DNA of 7,865 nt from Pseudomonadota bacterium (lineage in GTDB: Bacteria; Pseudomonadota; Gammaproteobacteria; Halothiobacillales; Halothiobacillaceae), in assembly GCA_021795795.1 (NCBI GenBank), contig JAJYPA010000381.1, positions 1 to 7,865 of the forward strand. The letters are read 5' to 3'. Shown here in pieces: positions 5,221 to 7,865 of this stretch; the first letter of the stretch is position 1; each line of letters opens with the position of its first letter. The position numbers were made by a program, and so were the translations under genes. The notes beneath the pieces were generated by a model, which did not search any database, had not been told where the DNA came from, and saw only the letters and a program-made list of their open reading frames with translations.

Positions 5221-6076
5221 TCAGCACGTCCAGCCAATCCGTTGCGCCATCAGGAATCTCGGCGGGCGGGGGCAGGATGCGGGCACGGGCTTTCTCGGCT
5301 GCTTCCTGTCCTTTTTGGCGGCCTACCTTATCGAAGTCCGGGCAGATCACGATATCCAGTGTAGGCCAGCAGTTGCGGGCTTCTATGGCTGTGCTGGCGA
5401 GGTTCCCGGCGTCAAGGCCAGCAATGCAGCACACCTCCGTGCGCATGATTTGCAAAGCACAGGCGGTGCCCCAGCCCTCACAAATCCAAAGCGGGCGGCT
5501 GCCGTCCGGCTTTGGGCCTGCAGGTATCCACGCCCCTCGCTTCGCCATGCCCGCAATGAAACGCTTTTGCCCATCCGGTTGTATGTACTGCACCCCGCGC
5601 AGGTGCCCGGTGAAATCCACCACAGGCAAAACCAAAGATGCCCCGCGCTGCCGGGCAATGCCCGGGGCAAGACGCTTGCGTTGCAGATACTCATGGGACG
5701 GGCTAGCAGGCTCGGCATGATTCCATACCCACGCGCCCCGCTGGGCGGCTTCCCGGTGCCGTGCCTGCTCCCCGGCCTCGCGCTCGGCCTGTTCGCGCTC
5801 GATACGGCGGCGCAGTGTATCCCGCTCGGCTGGGCTGAGGCGTCCCGGCCGCTTGCTGCACCACGTCACCTGACAACCAGTCCGCCAGTCACCAGCAACA
5901 CCAGCAGGTGGTGGGTCAAGGTGCAGGCGATACCAACCTGTTCGCTGCCCTGCCTTGTCAGTGGCGAGGCGGACCCGGTGCAGTTTTCCGTCTGGGGTTA
6001 TGCTCTGGCCTGGGGCAAGCTCAATGCCGCCAGCAGCAAGAGCGGCGACGAATTGCTCGATGATGTCTGAGGCCAT
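5189..6076 (-). CDS. Toprim-domain primase-like protein
   Basis: 295 residues from the ATG at 6076, 4 nt after the preceding stop; an upstream frame to 6157 would run through the HTH gene and reads as non-domain sequence. The N-terminal part (residues 33-68, including RLATDKAGQRTGWYRL and GDWRTG) resembles the leader of P4-alpha and plasmid primases. Residues 85-117 are a charged, probably coiled helix rich in E/R/A. YLQRKRLAPGI through VVDFTGHLRGVQYIQPDGQ (130-170) leads into the Toprim fold: catalytic Glu in ICEGWGTA (E200), Asp pair in CPDFD (D247, D249), and a C-terminal DWLDVL. No zinc finger is visible. It probably synthesises or supports primers for element replication with the RepA-like helicase encoded directly downstream. 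Family confidence is high; enzymatic activity is inferred. Confidence 0.88.
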   Translation of the reverse strand: MASDIIEQFVAALAAGGIELAPGQSITPDGKLHRVRLATDKAGQRTGWYRLHLDPPPAGVAGDWRTGCQVTWCSKRPGRLSPAERDTLRRRIEREQAEREAGEQARHREAAQRGAWVWNHAEPASPSHEYLQRKRLAPGIARQRGASLVLPVVDFTGHLRGVQYIQPDGQKRFIAGMAKRGAWIPAGPKPDGSRPLWICEGWGTACALQIMRTEVCCIAGLDAGNLASTAIEARNCWPTLDIVICPDFDKVGRQKGQEAAEKARARILPPPAEIPDGATDWLDVLNAKRQGVERA

Positions 6077-6080
6077 TGGA

Positions 6081-6341
6081 TCAGCTATCCGCGCCTTGTC
6101 GGCGCTTAGCAATCCAAGCGGCAAGATCTGCCACACGATAACGCACCAATCGGCCAACTTTTATGTAGGGCAAGTTGTAACGCCCCGTGGTGCGCCAGTT
6201 AGTCAGGGTAGAGACTTTGACGCCCAACACTTCAGAAGCAAGCTTTTCGTTGATTTGTACGGGGATGGCTTCAGGTGGGTAGCCCAGGGTACGACCAATC
6301 TCTGCGACAATCGGGGCCACAGATTCAAAATTGCTGTGCAT
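6081..6341 (-). CDS. AlpA/excisionase-like HTH protein
   Basis: 86 residues. The C-terminal half (about 29-80) is a MerR-type winged HTH as in AlpA and excisionases (HTH_17): INEKLASEVLGVKVSTLTNW, the turn RTTGRYNLPYIKVGRLVRY, and RVADLAAWIAKR. The N-terminal 28 residues (SVAPIVAEIGRTLGYPPEA) are helical. Such proteins activate element genes or assist excision by bending DNA. It is the first gene of the replication operon, and its ribosome site GAGG (6350-6353) lies within one arm of a perfect inverted repeat, so translation could be blocked by a hairpin or the site could be an operator for the protein itself. The next gene starts 4 nt after its stop. Confidence 0.85.
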   Translation of the reverse strand: MHSNFESVAPIVAEIGRTLGYPPEAIPVQINEKLASEVLGVKVSTLTNWRTTGRYNLPYIKVGRLVRYRVADLAAWIAKRRQGADS

Positions 6342-6348
6342 GGAGGTT

Positions 6349-6375
6349 GCCTCACAGTTGCGGATAACGTGAGGC
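6349..6375. promoter_or_regulatory. Inverted repeat over the ribosome site of the HTH gene
   Basis: GCCTCAC (6349-6355) and GTGAGGC (6369-6375) are perfect 7-bp arms with start positions 20 bp apart, about two helical turns, as in dimer operators. In the leftward mRNA the downstream arm contains the GAGG ribosome site 8 nt before the ATG at 6341, so folding would hide it. The arm shares the GTGAGG core with the elements at 3970-4070. Confidence 0.4.
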
Positions 6376-6387
6376 TAGGATCGGAGG

Positions 6388-6415
6388 AGCTATTCTCCCG
6401 ATGCGGCAAATAGCT
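6388..6415. promoter_or_regulatory. Second inverted repeat in the HTH upstream region
   Basis: AGCTATT (6388-6394) and AATAGCT (6409-6415) are perfect 7-bp arms spaced 21 bp start to start, immediately after the stop codon of the 271-residue gene. No U tract follows in the leftward direction, so a terminator is unlikely; an operator or a weak stabilising hairpin is more plausible. Confidence 0.35.
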
Positions 6416-7231
6416 CTATTTGCTGTTTGCTGTTTTGCGGACTTTGACGGCTTCAGGAATTTCTTTCATTGCGTCGCGGATGGTGTGCTCAGATGCAGGG
6501 GTGCCTTGCAGGTCCAAAAGCGTCATGATTTCACTGGTGGCACTCCTCCCCTTCGGATCAATGCCCGCTTTGATACAGAGCGCATTGATGACGCTCAGCA
6601 ATATCCGGCGGCTGGTTACCGCCTTTCCGCCCAGCACATCCTTAGCGACGGCTTGCTCGGCTGCCAGATGAAGGGTCTCTATCCGCCTGATTTCTTCGGA
6701 CAGGATCACCAAATCATCTTTGGTGACACGTGGCAATAACATCCCGCTATCGACGTCCCTCTTCCAAGAGACAATGCCGAGGAAAGTAGCGCGCTCAAAG
6801 CCGCTAAATCCGGTAAATATCAGATCATCAACCCATTCCGGAAGATCGTCGTGTCCGGTTAGTGAGCGGGGTATTAAGTGGTCCGGCACGACCTCTTTTC
6901 CCCCATCGAGAAGATGCAATGCTTCTACTCTACTTAGTTTGAACGTTGTCCCGGCCATCATATACCACGTGCTATCCCACAGTTTGCGTTCTATTTTTCC
7001 ATCCTCTGATTCTGGAGCATGGAGCAGCCCTAGCTCAACCGCGCGCTCATAGGTTAGTAGTGTGTTGTCACACCTGTCTAACACTATGGTTTTTAGTGGT
7101 GTTTGGAGACGGGCGCAGATCTCAATTTTGTTTTCAGTTGCCAGTCGCAAAAGGAAATCGACCGATACCGACCACCTATCCTTTACTTCCTCGATGGTGT
7201 AATAGTCTGGTTCTGGTAATTGCACCGACAT
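6416..7231 (-). CDS. Unrecognised 271-aa protein of the element
   Basis: The start chosen is the ATG at 7231, with AAGGGGG 8 nt upstream; extensions to the ATG at 7261 or a TTG at 7267 lack a ribosome site of this quality. Residues 9-40 (DYYTIEEVKDRW then SVSVDFLLRLATENKIEI) look like a MerR/AlpA-type HTH. The middle (60-165) has mixed alpha/beta character with an LIFTGFSGFERATFLG stretch. Residues 175-212 form a charged helix, and the C-terminal part (ALCIKAGIDPKGRSATSEI, then LQGTPASEHTIRDAMKEIPE) resembles a small DNA-binding fold: a ring of helices with a TIRD recognition-type segment. No catalytic motif. It lies upstream of the replication operon in the same direction with 74 bp between, and may be a regulator or partner of it. 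Function unknown. Confidence 0.75.
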   Translation of the reverse strand: MSVQLPEPDYYTIEEVKDRWSVSVDFLLRLATENKIEICARLQTPLKTIVLDRCDNTLLTYERAVELGLLHAPESEDGKIERKLWDSTWYMMAGTTFKLSRVEALHLLDGGKEVVPDHLIPRSLTGHDDLPEWVDDLIFTGFSGFERATFLGIVSWKRDVDSGMLLPRVTKDDLVILSEEIRRIETLHLAAEQAVAKDVLGGKAVTSRRILLSVINALCIKAGIDPKGRSATSEIMTLLDLQGTPASEHTIRDAMKEIPEAVKVRKTANSK

Positions 7232-7321
7232 AATGTATGCCCCCTTCGGAATAGGCGCCATCCCCAAGGCCGGCTAGGCCTCACCTTTTCAGAGATCAGT
7301 CTAGGGTATGGCAATAATTGG

Positions 7322-7566
7322 TTATTCTGCTCTTCCTCGCAGTGCGGGTTCCCCTCTCAGCATTCCCTCGGTGCTCAAGTCCTCATCAATCTCCGGCCAA
7401 TGGATGCGATAGCCACCTCCTGCAGTTTTCCAAGCGCGCGGACCTTGGCGCTGGCATAGGCTTGGCGGGTGTGCCATCCGAGAGGAACCGATATTATGCG
7501 CCTGCCCATGAGCCGCACGGTTAAAGTGTGCTCGGTGATCTACACGCCTGCGATGCACTCATTCAT
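7322..7566 (-). pseudogene. DUF2442 protein gene, nonsense plus frameshift
   Basis: The ATG at 7566 overlaps the antitoxin stop as ATGA. The frame reads MNECIAGV, then TAG (7540-7542), then ITEHTLTVRLMGRRIISVPL and GWHTRQAYASAKVRA, which is the N-terminal half of a DUF2442 protein (TLTV-L-DGR-ISVPL-W). The C-terminal half, WKTAGGGYRIHWPEIDED then LSTEGMLRGEP, is in another frame ending at 7322. Start-to-stop length is 245 nt, one short of 82 codons, so a single-base deletion near 7432-7444 restores an 81-residue protein of normal family length. The uninterrupted frame from a GTG at 7558 (78 codons) joins the true C-terminal half to a meaningless N-terminus. DUF2442 proteins often travel with toxin-antitoxin genes; their function is uncertain. 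Sequencing error could explain one lesion but hardly both. Confidence 0.8.
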
Positions 7567-7844
7567 GGGCGTGGCTCTAGCCTTACTATGGCGCGGCTTC
7601 CGGTAGCGGCGGCGATCCGCGCAATGGTTCGCATAGATGGCGGGGATTTGCCACTTTCCAGGCGGGCGATAGCCGATTGGGTGGTGCCCATGCGTTGCGC
7701 CAATTCTGCTTGCGACAGTCCAGCGCGAGTCCGGGCTTCGATCAATTCGCGGGCGAGGCTGAACTCATCCTCCAGCGCGTCGTATTCCGCCTTGAACGCG
7801 GGGTCTTTCATCCATTGCTTTTTCAGTTCTGATAAGCGGCTCAT
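7563..7844 (-). CDS. higA: HigA-like antitoxin, XRE-family HTH
   Basis: 93 residues, ATG at 7844 with AAGGAGG 7 nt upstream. The N-terminal helix (MSRLSELKKQWMKDPAFKAE) is the toxin-facing type of extension seen in HigA proteins; residues 31-83 form the XRE/Cro HTH (ELIEARTRAGLSQAELAQRM, GTTQSAIARLESGKSPPSMR). The C-terminus ends AIVRLEPRP, typical of antitoxins paired with Gp49-like HigB toxins. It would bind and neutralise the toxin and repress their operon. It overlaps by 4 nt with the upstream partial gene and with the downstream DUF2442 remnant, so the three formed one operon. The gene symbol reflects family resemblance. Confidence 0.85.
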   Translation of the reverse strand: MSRLSELKKQWMKDPAFKAEYDALEDEFSLARELIEARTRAGLSQAELAQRMGTTQSAIARLESGKSPPSMRTIARIAAATGSRAIVRLEPRP

Positions 7845-7865
7845 TGCAAAACCTCCTTGGCGCGT
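7841..7865 (-). CDS. 3' end of a probable HigB/Gp49-like toxin
   Basis: Only seven codons and the stop are inside the window, reading RAKEVLQ and ending at a TGA that overlaps the antitoxin ATG. An ERAKEVL-type end following a helix is common in Gp49-like HigB ribosome-dependent RNases, and toxin-first order is the rule for higBA. The identity rests on context and a very short peptide. Confidence 0.45.

Noticed and set aside
5315..6070. 251-codon rightward open frame
   Set aside because: It is antisense to the Toprim gene, whose motifs are clear; long antisense frames are expected in GC-rich coding DNA.

Overview
The window looks like an accessory region of a proteobacterial chromosome or genomic island, probably a gamma- or betaproteobacterium with mid-range GC. 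That reading rests on the gene families and on clear AGGAGG-type ribosome sites; no rRNA, tRNA or housekeeping gene is present to fix the taxon. Two compositional halves meet near position 2.4-3.0 kb: an AT-rich left part and a GC-rich right part, which suggests two separate acquisition histories.

Left part (1 to about 2360), read mostly rightward. The window opens inside an Ltp-family repeat protein, the family of phage superinfection-exclusion lipoproteins. Next comes a broken remnant of a small two-helix membrane protein of the kind often fused to Ltp repeats. A secreted protein resembling DUF4850, a 362-bp gap with one weak short ORF, a 65-residue unknown protein whose ribosome site contains a run of nine Gs, and a convergent four-helix membrane protein follow. 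These look like single-gene cargo. From 2357 to 3033 I see no gene I would defend.

Right part (3034 to 6341), all leftward, is a compact replication module of an integrative element. Its order of transcription is an AlpA/excisionase-like HTH protein, a Toprim primase-like protein, a RepA-type hexameric helicase/ATPase, a TubC-N-domain protein with a cysteine-rich tail, and a sigma-region-4-like HTH protein. Each junction overlaps or leaves at most 4 nt, so the module is probably one translationally coupled operon. The primase and helicase split the work that phage P4 alpha does in one chain. Upstream lie an unrecognised 271-residue protein (6416-7231), a DUF2442 pseudogene carrying both a nonsense codon and a frameshift, and a HigA-like antitoxin whose HigB-like toxin partner runs off the right edge.

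The most notable non-coding signal is inside the 3' end of the helicase gene. Three copies of an about 18-bp element, each made of two TGAGG cores exactly 9 bp apart, lie within 101 bp (3970-4070), two direct and one inverted, and the inverted pair forms a long hairpin. The copies are read in different codon phases or orientations, so they look selected as DNA or RNA, not as protein. An iteron-like origin or a regulatory structure for the element is a reasonable hypothesis. The same GTGAGG core also forms an inverted repeat over the ribosome site of the first operon gene (6349-6375).
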